Translations under genes and position numbers: made by a program
DNA from: Spirochaetales bacterium
GTDB taxonomy: Bacteria > Spirochaetota > Spirochaetia > Sphaerochaetales > Sphaerochaetaceae
Length of the DNA stretch: 5,546 nt
Assembly: GCA_017614625.1 (NCBI GenBank)
Contig: JAGABK010000093.1
Coordinates: 1 to 5,546, forward strand
Direction: 5' to 3'
Notes under the pieces: generated by a model
Database searches by the model: none
What the model saw: only the letters and a program-made list of their open reading frames with translations
Told to the model about the DNA's origin: nothing
In this document: one piece after another, positions 1 through 5,546 of the stretch
How positions within the stretch are numbered: position 1 is the stretch's first letter
How the letters are laid out: each line of letters opens with the position of its first letter

Positions 1-2
1 AT

Positions 3-323
3 TCGAATGCACAGGAAATCGCACTGCGCTATCCTGGATACATCACAAAGGTTTCACAGAAGTACATGAGTGCCGGTGATACTCTTCTTATAATGCAGGG
101 AATGACATGGACCAAAACTCCGGGTCAGAACAGCATGCCCAAGCCGACCAGCAACGATGTCACGACCTTCTACCAGCAGGGAATCGCCGAGTTCCTGAAC
201 GGAACCAGAGTTCTCGACGAGGCCAACTGGAAGGCATTCGTAGAGCAGTTCGACAAGATCGGCGGTCTTGAGTGGGAAGCTCAGGGCAAGGAATACGCAA
301 CTGCCAACGGACTTCTCCAGTAA
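3..323 (+). CDS. Sugar ABC transporter extracellular solute-binding protein, C-terminal part (5' truncated)
   Basis: The reading frame is open from the left edge, so the gene starts outside the window and only the last 106 residues are seen. The methionine at 66 is internal. The visible part has the ending typical of family 1 sugar-binding lipoproteins: a helical stretch with repeated Tyr/Gln (TFYQQGIAEFLNG), then a 'W..F...F..IGGLEW' block and a short tail ending in NGLLQ. Proteins of this type capture oligosaccharides outside the membrane and hand them to two permease subunits. The lipoprotein signal and the ligand-binding core are not visible, so the substrate cannot be read directly. The downstream pectin hydrolase suggests oligogalacturonides or rhamnogalacturonan fragments (inference from context). 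A strong terminator follows 23 bases after the stop, so any cognate permeases must lie upstream or elsewhere. The assignment rests on the C-terminal pattern only. Confidence 0.72.
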   Translation, partial: SNAQEIALRYPGYITKVSQKYMSAGDTLLIMQGMTWTKTPGQNSMPKPTSNDVTTFYQQGIAEFLNGTRVLDEANWKAFVEQFDKIGGLEWEAQGKEYATANGLLQ

Positions 324-346
324 GCAGATGTGAATCAAACAGTCTC

Positions 347-383
347 AAAAGGGGTTGTGGTTGCATGCTGCAACCCCTTTTTT
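347..383 (+). terminator. Rho-independent terminator after the solute-binding protein gene
   Basis: A perfect 11-bp stem (AAAAGGGGTTG at 347-357 with CAACCCCTTTT at 371-381) encloses a 13-base loop, and six T residues end at 383. The loop and 3' arm also allow a second, exclusive hairpin (GGTTGCA 359-365 with TGCAACC 369-375, 3-base loop). It lies in the 84-base gap between the binding-protein gene and the hydrolase gene, so it should end or attenuate transcription from upstream. Confidence 0.9.
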
Positions 384-384
384 A

Positions 385-406
385 AGATATCGGAATAATC
401 AATTGA
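385..406 (+). repeat. Short intergenic repeat, copy 1 (before the GH105-GH28 gene)
   Basis: AGATATCGGAA is followed by five less conserved bases and then AATTGA. The same two blocks with the same spacing recur at 3753-3774 in front of garR, with about 18 of 22 positions identical. This copy sits between the terminator and the ATG at 408. Its function is unknown; a regulator-binding site, an mRNA element or chance are all possible. Confidence 0.4.
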
Positions 407-407
407 T

Positions 408-2846
408 ATGATCGACGCAAGAAAGACTATTACAGAACGCATGGGTTTCTCTGCAATGAGGAAATTCAACCATGACAATGCCCCGTACAGCTACAAGTCC
501 GCCATCCTGCTTGAAGGGCTGTACAAGGCATCCAGGGTTCTGAAAAACGATGACATTTTCAATTATGTCAGGAATCTGCTCGGACAGTATGTCCATGAGG
601 ACGGGACGGTGGAGAAATACCGTCTTGAGGAACATTCCATGGACGATATCAGGATGGGCAACATAATGCTTGAATTCTACGGCCTTACGGGCGATGAGAG
701 ATACAGAAAGGGTCTGGACAGTTTCAGGGAGATGCTCAGGACCCAGCCCAGAACTCCGGAAGGAGGCTTCTGGCACAAGAAGATTTACCCCGACCAGATG
801 TGGCTTGACGGACTTTACATGCAGGGACCGTTCTATGCCGGGTACTGCCGTCTGTTCGGCGGCCTGAAAGACTGCCTTGAAGATATTGTTCCGCAGTTCG
901 AACTCATTTATGAAAAGACTTATGACCCTGCGACAGGCCTTCTGCGGCATGCCTGGGACTCATCACAGAGAATGCCTTGGTGCGAACCCGGAACCGGAAG
1001 ATCACGGGAAGTATGGTCACGCGCCATGGGCTGGTATTGCATGGCCCTTGCCGATCTTCTTGAGGATATCCCTGCAGTCGGGGAATATGAGCCGTACAGG
1101 AAGCGTCTTCTTGCCATTGCCCTGAAACTTGCACCGGCAGTGAGGTCTTTCCAAGACAAAAACGGGCTTTGGTGGCAGGTCATGGACAAGGCCGGGGTGG
1201 GTGCGAACTATCCCGAGACATCATCGACCTCGATGTTCGCATATTTCTTTGCGAAGATGAACCGTCTGGGACATCTGGATTCCTCATACCGCGATGCCGC
1301 CTGGAAGGCCATGAACGGCATGATGGAAAGCCATGTCACCGTGAAGGAAGACGGCGAGCTGTGCCTGCATGGTACCTGCAAAAGCGCAGGACTTGGAAAA
1401 TCCGCCCCGGAGAATCCCTACAGACCTGCAGATTTCGAATACTACTGCACGGGGGAGCCTGTTGAGACGGACAACCTGCACGGGGTATCTCCGTTTATTT
1501 CTGCTGCGGTGGAGCTGGAGTTTCCCGGACAGCTTGTCCGCGAAAGATATGTCGTCCGGCCTACGGATGACCTGGGCACCGTAATCAGGGAAAAAGCCGG
1601 AAAGGCCGTGGTGGTCATTCCTTCCGGACACAGAACAACAGGTCCGCTGGATATCCCTTCACATTCACATATCGTGTTTGAAGAGGGGGCGGTTCTGGAT
1701 TTCACCGATGATTTCGAAGCTTATCCGCCCGTATGGACGCGGTGGGAAGGAGTATCCTGCTGGGCGATGCACCCTTGTTTCATGATCAAGGATGCTACTG
1801 ATGTAGTGGTAGAAGGTCCTGGAACCCTGGACGGACATGGAAAGAAATGGTGGGACTATATCCTTGGCTGGAAGAACGGCGGCAGACCTGCAAAGCTGAA
1901 CCTTCCTATAGAGAAAAAGCTTGCCGATCTCAATCCCGGATACCTGACAGAACCCGGAGGGGGAGGAGGAAGACCCTGTCAGTTCCTCAGACCTCCGCTT
2001 CTTCAGATCCTTGATTCGGAAAATGTCAGGATTGACGGCCTGACTCTTACTGGAAGTCCTTTCTGGACCTGCCATCCTGTCTGTACGACCAATCTTCAGC
2101 TGCTGAACATCACCATCGACAACCCGTCGGATTCTCCGAACACGGACGGAATCGATATCGAATCCTGCGTGAATGTCTCCGTCAGAGGCTGCATCGTGAA
2201 TGTGGGTGATGACGGGATTGCCGTAAATTGCGGAAGCGGCAGGGAAATGATGGGCTTCCAGCGGTCCGAGAATATCGTCTGTGAAGACTGCACCGTCAGA
2301 AACGCACACGGCGGATTCGTGATCGGAAGTGAAACCGCAAGCGGAGTGAAGGGCGCCACAGTGAGGGACTGCCGTTTCATCGGCACAGACAGGGGAATCA
2401 GAATCAAGACCAGACGCGGCCGCGGCGGTCATATGACCGATATAACCGCCTCCGGAATATTCATGGACGAGGTCATCTGCCCCATATCCATAAACATGTT
2501 CTACAGGTGCGGAAGCGACGAGCCGTCCCTGTACTCCATGGAAATGCAGCCTGTGGACGATACCACCCCGCTGATAAAGGACGTGCTGATCGAACGGATC
2601 GAGGCGAAGAACTGCAGAAGTTCCGCGGCGTTCCTTGCCGGACTCCCGGAGAGGAAACTCGGGAATGTAGTCATAAAGGACAGCACATTCGAAGTGAAGG
2701 ACTACCTGGAGGAAGGCCTGGAGGCAGAGATGTGCAACGGAATTCCCGGGACCGATTACAGGGGAATCCGGATCATTAACGCCGATGTCGTCATCAGCAA
2801 TGTGAAGGTGAACGTTGAGCCGCAGGTTCTGTTCGAGAAAATCTGA
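408..2846 (+). CDS. GH105-GH28 fusion: unsaturated galacturonyl hydrolase plus polygalacturonase, cytoplasmic
   Basis: An 812-residue protein with two glycosidase domains. Residues about 1-375 are GH105 (YteR/YesR type, an alpha/alpha barrel that removes 4,5-unsaturated uronyl residues left by pectin lyases). They show the block GGFWHKKIYPDQMWLDGLYM at 119-138, with Asp134 matching the catalytic Asp143 of YteR; Asp80 is a probable second active-site acid. The 'WSRAMGWY' block is at 203-210 and the closing 'D-LHGVSPFI' block near 355-364. Residues about 380-810 are GH28, a right-handed beta-helix, with NTDG 578-581, GDDG 600-603, AHGG 633-636 and RIK 665-667. The expected catalytic set Asp580, Asp601, Asp602, His634, Arg665 and Lys667 is therefore complete. 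There is no signal peptide, which implies cytoplasmic action on imported oligosaccharides. ATG 408 is the first possible ATG start (an in-frame stop lies at 396), but its Shine-Dalgarno is weak. The families are near certain; exact substrate (homogalacturonan or rhamnogalacturonan) is open. Confidence 0.92.
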   Translation: MIDARKTITERMGFSAMRKFNHDNAPYSYKSAILLEGLYKASRVLKNDDIFNYVRNLLGQYVHEDGTVEKYRLEEHSMDDIRMGNIMLEFYGLTGDERYRKGLDSFREMLRTQPRTPEGGFWHKKIYPDQMWLDGLYMQGPFYAGYCRLFGGLKDCLEDIVPQFELIYEKTYDPATGLLRHAWDSSQRMPWCEPGTGRSREVWSRAMGWYCMALADLLEDIPAVGEYEPYRKRLLAIALKLAPAVRSFQDKNGLWWQVMDKAGVGANYPETSSTSMFAYFFAKMNRLGHLDSSYRDAAWKAMNGMMESHVTVKEDGELCLHGTCKSAGLGKSAPENPYRPADFEYYCTGEPVETDNLHGVSPFISAAVELEFPGQLVRERYVVRPTDDLGTVIREKAGKAVVVIPSGHRTTGPLDIPSHSHIVFEEGAVLDFTDDFEAYPPVWTRWEGVSCWAMHPCFMIKDATDVVVEGPGTLDGHGKKWWDYILGWKNGGRPAKLNLPIEKKLADLNPGYLTEPGGGGGRPCQFLRPPLLQILDSENVRIDGLTLTGSPFWTCHPVCTTNLQLLNITIDNPSDSPNTDGIDIESCVNVSVRGCIVNVGDDGIAVNCGSGREMMGFQRSENIVCEDCTVRNAHGGFVIGSETASGVKGATVRDCRFIGTDRGIRIKTRRGRGGHMTDITASGIFMDEVICPISINMFYRCGSDEPSLYSMEMQPVDDTTPLIKDVLIERIEAKNCRSSAAFLAGLPERKLGNVVIKDSTFEVKDYLEEGLEAEMCNGIPGTDYRGIRIINADVVISNVKVNVEPQVLFEKI

Positions 2847-2852
2847 GGAGAG
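2844..2852 (+). promoter_or_regulatory. Ribosome binding site of the aldolase gene, overlapping the preceding stop codon
   Basis: The TGA stop of the hydrolase gene is the first part of TGAGGAGAG, and GAGGAG ends six bases before ATG 2857. This strong site fixes the aldolase start at 2857 rather than at the in-frame ATG at 2815, which lies inside the hydrolase gene. The overlap suggests translational coupling. Confidence 0.8.
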
Positions 2853-2856
2853 TTGT

Positions 2857-3753
2857 ATGGACACTTCATTCATTAAGGGAATCATCCCGCCGATTGCGGT
2901 ACCTCTGAAGGCTGACGAGAGCTTCGACGGGGCAAAACTCCGCAGGCATGTGGATTTCGTAATCGACGGAGGAATCAGCGCCATTCTGGCTTTCGGTTCC
3001 AACGGCGAGTTCTACATGCAGGAAGAGGATGAGATGAAGGACATCCTGGATGTGATGATCGACCAGGTCTCAGGCAGGGTTCCTGTTTTCATGGGAATCG
3101 GAGCCATCCGGACATCAAAATGTGTCAGGCTTGCAAGAATGGGGGTGGAGCACGGGGCGAAAGCGGTTTCAATCCTACAGCCCATGTTCCTGAAGCCTTC
3201 CGAGGACGAACTCTACACCCATTTCCGGACAATCGCCGAAAGCGTCCCTGAGGTTCCGGTACTGCTTTACAACAATCCGGGAAGGACGGGTTACGGGATT
3301 CCGCAGACTGTCGTGGAGAGACTGGCCCATGAGGTCGGCAACATTGTGGGAATGAAGGACAGCAGCGGAGACATGACGCAGACCGAGGAATTCATCAGGC
3401 GGAACGCCGATGTGGATTTCAAGGTCATGTGTGGGAAAGACACGCTGATCTACGCGGGACTGTGCGTGGGTGCTGTGGGAGCAGTGTGCTGCATGGCGAA
3501 TTTCGTACCGGAGATGGTTTGCTCCATCTACGACAGGTTCGTTGCGGGGGATCTGAAGGGCTCGCTTCAGAGGCAGTTCGCGCTCAATCCGCTGAGACTT
3601 CAGATGGACAGATCCAGTTTCCCGGTCGCGACGAAGGACTATGCCAATCTTCTCGGGCTGGAACTCGGAGCTCCTTATCTTCCGACGAAGAACTCCACGG
3701 AATCCCAGCTTGAGGGACTGAGGGATCAGCTTGTAAAAGCCGGTCTTCTCTGA
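2857..3753 (+). CDS. DHDPS/NAL-family class I aldolase or dehydratase, candidate 5-keto-4-deoxyglucarate aldolase
   Basis: A 298-residue TIM-barrel enzyme, full length for the dihydrodipicolinate synthase/N-acetylneuraminate lyase family. It shows the pyruvate-binding loop GSNGEF (47-52), the catalytic tyrosine in LLYNNPGRTGY (Tyr138) and the Schiff-base lysine in GMKDSSGD (Lys167). By alignment from memory with DapA, the Tyr106-Tyr107 pair of the proton-relay region is Met110-Phe111 here (LQPMFLKPS). The TTGE motif of DapA is SNGE, so true lysine biosynthesis is unlikely. The arginine that binds a carboxylate in DapA (RTG) is kept as Arg143. The gene lies 10 bases after the pectin hydrolase and 32 bases before garR. 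With garR and garD downstream, cleavage of 5-keto-4-deoxy-D-glucarate to pyruvate and tartronate semialdehyde is the best guess. 2-keto-3-deoxygluconate aldolase, or the dehydratase of the alpha-ketoglutarate semialdehyde route, are alternatives. The family is certain; the substrate is inferred. Confidence 0.85.
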   Translation: MDTSFIKGIIPPIAVPLKADESFDGAKLRRHVDFVIDGGISAILAFGSNGEFYMQEEDEMKDILDVMIDQVSGRVPVFMGIGAIRTSKCVRLARMGVEHGAKAVSILQPMFLKPSEDELYTHFRTIAESVPEVPVLLYNNPGRTGYGIPQTVVERLAHEVGNIVGMKDSSGDMTQTEEFIRRNADVDFKVMCGKDTLIYAGLCVGAVGAVCCMANFVPEMVCSIYDRFVAGDLKGSLQRQFALNPLRLQMDRSSFPVATKDYANLLGLELGAPYLPTKNSTESQLEGLRDQLVKAGLL

Positions 3754-3774
3754 GATATCGGAAACAGTAATTGA
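3753..3774 (+). repeat. Short intergenic repeat, copy 2 (before garR)
   Basis: AGATATCGGAA at 3753-3763 and AATTGA at 3769-3774 match the copy at 385-406 with identical spacing. It begins on the last base of the aldolase stop codon and ends just inside the garR Shine-Dalgarno region. No such element precedes the aldolase gene or garD. Confidence 0.4.
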
Positions 3775-3782
3775 GAGGTGAT
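3773..3782 (+). promoter_or_regulatory. Ribosome binding site of garR
   Basis: GAGAGGTGAT is a good match to the anti-Shine-Dalgarno complement, with its GG seven bases before ATG 3786. It sets the start at 3786. The in-frame TTG at 3771 would put the site inside the gene and add five residues ahead of the conserved MKVGFIGLG start. Confidence 0.75.
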
Positions 3783-3785
3783 TAT

Positions 3786-4670
3786 ATGAAAGTTGGTTTC
3801 ATCGGACTTGGTATCATGGGAAAACCCATGTGCAAGAATGTCCTGAAGGCCGGACATGAGGTCTTCTTCTATGCGAGGAATACGGAAGTCATCGCCGAAC
3901 TGGAGGCCCTGGGTGGAAAGAGCCGCAGCAATTCGGCAGAGGTCGCATCAGAGAGCGAGGTCGTCATCACCATGGTTCCCAACAGCCCGCAGGTGCGTGA
4001 GGTCGCATTGGGGAAGAACGGAATCATCGAAGGCGGGAAAAGCGGGCTTGTCCTTATTGACATGAGCTCGATAGATCCGGTCGAGACACAGAGTATCGGC
4101 GCCGAGCTTGCCAAATACGGAATCGGGATGATTGACGCTCCGGTTTCCGGCGGTGAACCCAAGGCGATTGACGGAACATTGTCCGTCATGGCCGGCGGAA
4201 GTGAGGAACTGATCGAGAAGTACAGGCCGCTTCTTTCCACAATGGCATCATCGGTGGTCCGCTGCGGAGATCTTGGTGCTGGAAATGTGGCAAAACTTGC
4301 AAACCAGATTATCGTTGCATGCAACATTGCAGCCATGAGCGAGGCTCTGGCCTTCTCGAAGAAGATGGGTGCGGATCCGTCCCTGATCTATCAGGCAATA
4401 AGGGGAGGCCTTGCCGGTTCGACGGTGCTTGATGCGAAGGCCCCCATGGTTCTTTCCCGCAACTTCAAGCCCGGCTTCCGGATCGAGTTGCATATCAAGG
4501 ACCTCACCAATGCGCTGAACGCCGCCCATGCCGTCAACGGTTATGTGCCGCTTACGGGACAGGTGATGGAGATGATGCAGGCCCTGAAGGCAGACGGCTG
4601 CGGGCGGGATGACCACAGCGCACTGGCAAAATTCTACGAAAAGGTTTCGAACGTAACCATTGGGAAATAA
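3786..4670 (+). CDS. garR: 2-hydroxy-3-oxopropionate (tartronate semialdehyde) reductase
   Basis: Reduces tartronate semialdehyde to D-glycerate with NAD(P)H in the cytoplasm, in the last part of galactarate/glucarate catabolism. The 294 residues equal the length I recall for E. coli GarR and resemble it closely along the whole protein. The N-terminal Rossmann motif is VGFIGLGIMGKPM (3-15). The substrate-binding block DAPVSGGEPKAIDGTLSVM spans 117-135. The catalytic lysine is Lys170 in GAGNVAKLANQ, and the C-terminal helical domain carries RGGLAGSTVLDAKAPM (206-221), FKPGFRIELHIKDL (227-240) and the DHSAL end. These blocks separate GarR from other 3-hydroxyisobutyrate dehydrogenase relatives. 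It is 12 bases upstream of garD and 32 bases after the aldolase gene, consistent with one operon. Cofactor preference cannot be settled: the residues after the second strand (ARNT) lack the acidic residue usual for NAD, so NADPH use is possible. Confidence 0.93.
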   Translation: MKVGFIGLGIMGKPMCKNVLKAGHEVFFYARNTEVIAELEALGGKSRSNSAEVASESEVVITMVPNSPQVREVALGKNGIIEGGKSGLVLIDMSSIDPVETQSIGAELAKYGIGMIDAPVSGGEPKAIDGTLSVMAGGSEELIEKYRPLLSTMASSVVRCGDLGAGNVAKLANQIIVACNIAAMSEALAFSKKMGADPSLIYQAIRGGLAGSTVLDAKAPMVLSRNFKPGFRIELHIKDLTNALNAAHAVNGYVPLTGQVMEMMQALKADGCGRDDHSALAKFYEKVSNVTIGK

Positions 4671-4682
4671 GAGAAGCAGAAA

Positions 4683-5546
4683 ATGAAAGTCGTCAGGATT
4701 TCAGAACTGGACAATGTCGCAGTGGTCACCGCACCTGCGGCCAAAGGAGAAAAGGTCGACGGTTATCCGATAAGCGCGCTCTGTGACATTCCCCAGGGAC
4801 ACAAGATCGCCCTCAGGCGGATTGGAAAAGGCGAGGCCGTGATCCGTTACGGGGTTGTCCTGGGTTATCTGACCGAAACCGTCGAAGCGGGCGGTTGGGT
4901 CAATGAGTTCAATCTGACTCTTCCGCCGTCTCCCGAAGTCGGTGAGCTTACCGCGGGAGGCAAGGGAACCGTCATGACGGACCTGCCCGGCCGCAGGACC
5001 TGGATGGGGTATGACAACGGACCCTCTCTTCCTCCGGGAAGCAGGAACAACCTCGGAATAATCACATCTGTCCAATGCGTGGCCGGTGTGGTCAGGAACG
5101 CCGTTGACATAATCAGGCGTGAAATCCTTCCGGATTATCCCAACGTGGACGGAGTGGCCGCGGTGATTCATCCGTACGGATGCGGTGTGGCCATAAAGGC
5201 GGACAATTCTGAAATCCCCATAAGAAGCGTCAGAAACGTAGCGCACCATCCGAATTTCGGAGGACAGATCCTTGCCGTGGGTCTCGGGTGCGAGAAGCTG
5301 ACCATGGACATGATTCTCGAACCGGAAGAGAATACTCCGGAGAACGTAATCATGCTCCAGGAGTGTCAGGGTTACAAGGCCATGATCGATGCCATCTGCT
5401 CCGCTGCAAGAAGGAAACTGGAGATACTGAACAGGCGCACAAGAGTGGAGCTTCCGGTTTCCCGTCTGAGGATCGGAGCCCAGTGCGGAGGTTCCGATGC
5501 ATTCAGCGGAGTGTCCGCAAATCCGACAATCGGCTATGCTTTTGAC
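4683..5546 (+). CDS. garD: Galactarate dehydratase, N-terminal 288 residues (3' truncated by the window)
   Basis: Dehydrates D-galactarate (mucate) to 5-keto-4-deoxy-D-glucarate; members of the UxaA/GarD family are iron-dependent cytoplasmic enzymes. The frame stays open to the right edge, giving 288 codons, a little over half of the roughly 520 residues of E. coli GarD. Residues about 8-80 form the SAF-type domain (IPQGHKIALRRIGKGE, then IRYGVVLGYL). The main domain begins near 120 with ITSVQCVAGVV (127-137), YPNVDGV (152-158), PYGCGVAI (164-171), NFGGQILAVGLGCEK (191-205) and QCGGSDAFSGVSANP (267-281). The 'SVQCVAGVV' and 'NFGG' forms match GarD better than altronate dehydratase UxaA, which has 'TVGCVNGIA' and 'HPNAG' there. 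The first ATG after garR is used, 12 bases past its stop; the Shine-Dalgarno (GAGAAG) is only moderate. A related hexarate or altronate activity cannot be excluded without the C-terminal half. Confidence 0.9.
   Translation, partial: MKVVRISELDNVAVVTAPAAKGEKVDGYPISALCDIPQGHKIALRRIGKGEAVIRYGVVLGYLTETVEAGGWVNEFNLTLPPSPEVGELTAGGKGTVMTDLPGRRTWMGYDNGPSLPPGSRNNLGIITSVQCVAGVVRNAVDIIRREILPDYPNVDGVAAVIHPYGCGVAIKADNSEIPIRSVRNVAHHPNFGGQILAVGLGCEKLTMDMILEPEENTPENVIMLQECQGYKAMIDAICSAARRKLEILNRRTRVELPVSRLRIGAQCGGSDAFSGVSANPTIGYAFD

Noticed and set aside
66..323. A stand-alone 85-residue protein starting at the ATG at 66
   Set aside because: The same frame is open to the left edge and reads as the end of a solute-binding protein, so the ATG is internal.
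361..388. Possible promoter (TTGCAT, 16 bases, TAAGAT) overlapping the terminator
   Set aside because: Only about half of each box matches consensus and the -35 falls in the hairpin loop; too weak to annotate.
387..409. Inverted repeat ATATC...GATAT around the hydrolase start
   Set aside because: The arms are only 5 bp, the spacer is 13 bases, and it is not preserved in the second copy of the repeat before garR.
399..950. A 183-codon minus-strand open frame opposite the GH105 domain
   Set aside because: Also in codon register with the hydrolase gene and overlapping conserved GH105 sequence; no recognisable product.
2815..2856. Longer aldolase start at ATG 2815
   Set aside because: It would add 14 residues inside the hydrolase coding region. 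The strong GAGGAG site and the family's usual N-terminus support ATG 2857.
1665..3002. A 445-codon open frame on the minus strand opposite the GH28 domain
   Set aside because: It is in codon register with the hydrolase gene, so its openness only reflects the scarcity of TTA, CTA and TCA codons in that gene. The translation shows no family I recognise and has no start signals, and the opposite strand encodes a complete GH28 catalytic core.
4701..5249. A 182-codon minus-strand open frame opposite garD
   Set aside because: It lies opposite conserved GarD blocks, has no recognisable domain and no ribosome binding site.
1..5546. CRISPR arrays, tRNA or rRNA genes, insertion sequences, phage or defence genes
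   Set aside because: None seen: coding sequence fills nearly the whole window and all gaps are under 90 bases.

Overview
The window is a carbohydrate-catabolism segment in which every gene reads on the + strand. Coding density is high and gaps are short: 84 bases after the first gene, then 10, 32 and 12 bases. The base composition looks moderately G+C rich, and all genes share one codon style (many GGA glycines, AAG lysines, AGG/AGA arginines). A sugar-ABC-type solute-binding protein, purine-rich Shine-Dalgarno sites and a pectin-oligosaccharide hydrolase without a signal peptide suggest a saccharolytic, probably gut- or plant-litter-associated bacterium that imports oligosaccharides and cuts them inside the cell. 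Spirochaetota (Sphaerochaeta-like) or Bacillota would fit. This is a guess from style and gene content, because no phylogenetic marker is present.

Layout: (1) 3-323, the C-terminal end of an extracellular solute-binding protein of a sugar ABC importer, cut by the left edge. (2) 347-383, a clear intrinsic terminator. (3) 408-2846, an 812-residue two-domain enzyme with a GH105 (unsaturated galacturonyl/rhamnogalacturonyl hydrolase) half followed by a GH28 (polygalacturonase) half. (4) 2857-3753, a class I aldolase of the DHDPS/NAL family. (5) 3786-4670, tartronate semialdehyde reductase (GarR). (6) 4683 to the right edge, the N-terminal 288 residues of galactarate dehydratase (GarD).

Proposed joint function (inference): the importer brings in pectin-derived oligogalacturonides or rhamnogalacturonan fragments, and the GH105-GH28 protein trims them to (unsaturated) galacturonate in the cytoplasm. 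The last three genes look like a galactarate pathway: GarD dehydrates galactarate to 5-keto-4-deoxy-D-glucarate, an aldolase splits it to pyruvate and tartronate semialdehyde, and GarR reduces the latter to glycerate. The usual aldolase GarL (HpcH/HpaI family) is not in the window, so the DHDPS-family protein is the natural candidate for that step. Joining the hydrolase to this branch would also need a uronate dehydrogenase and a lactone-processing step, which are not visible here and may lie outside the window.

The families are all recognisable, so I do not claim a new kind of system. The unusual points are the GH105-GH28 fusion, the apparent oxidative (galactarate) route for pectin sugars, the aldolase substitution, and a short repeat in front of two of the genes.
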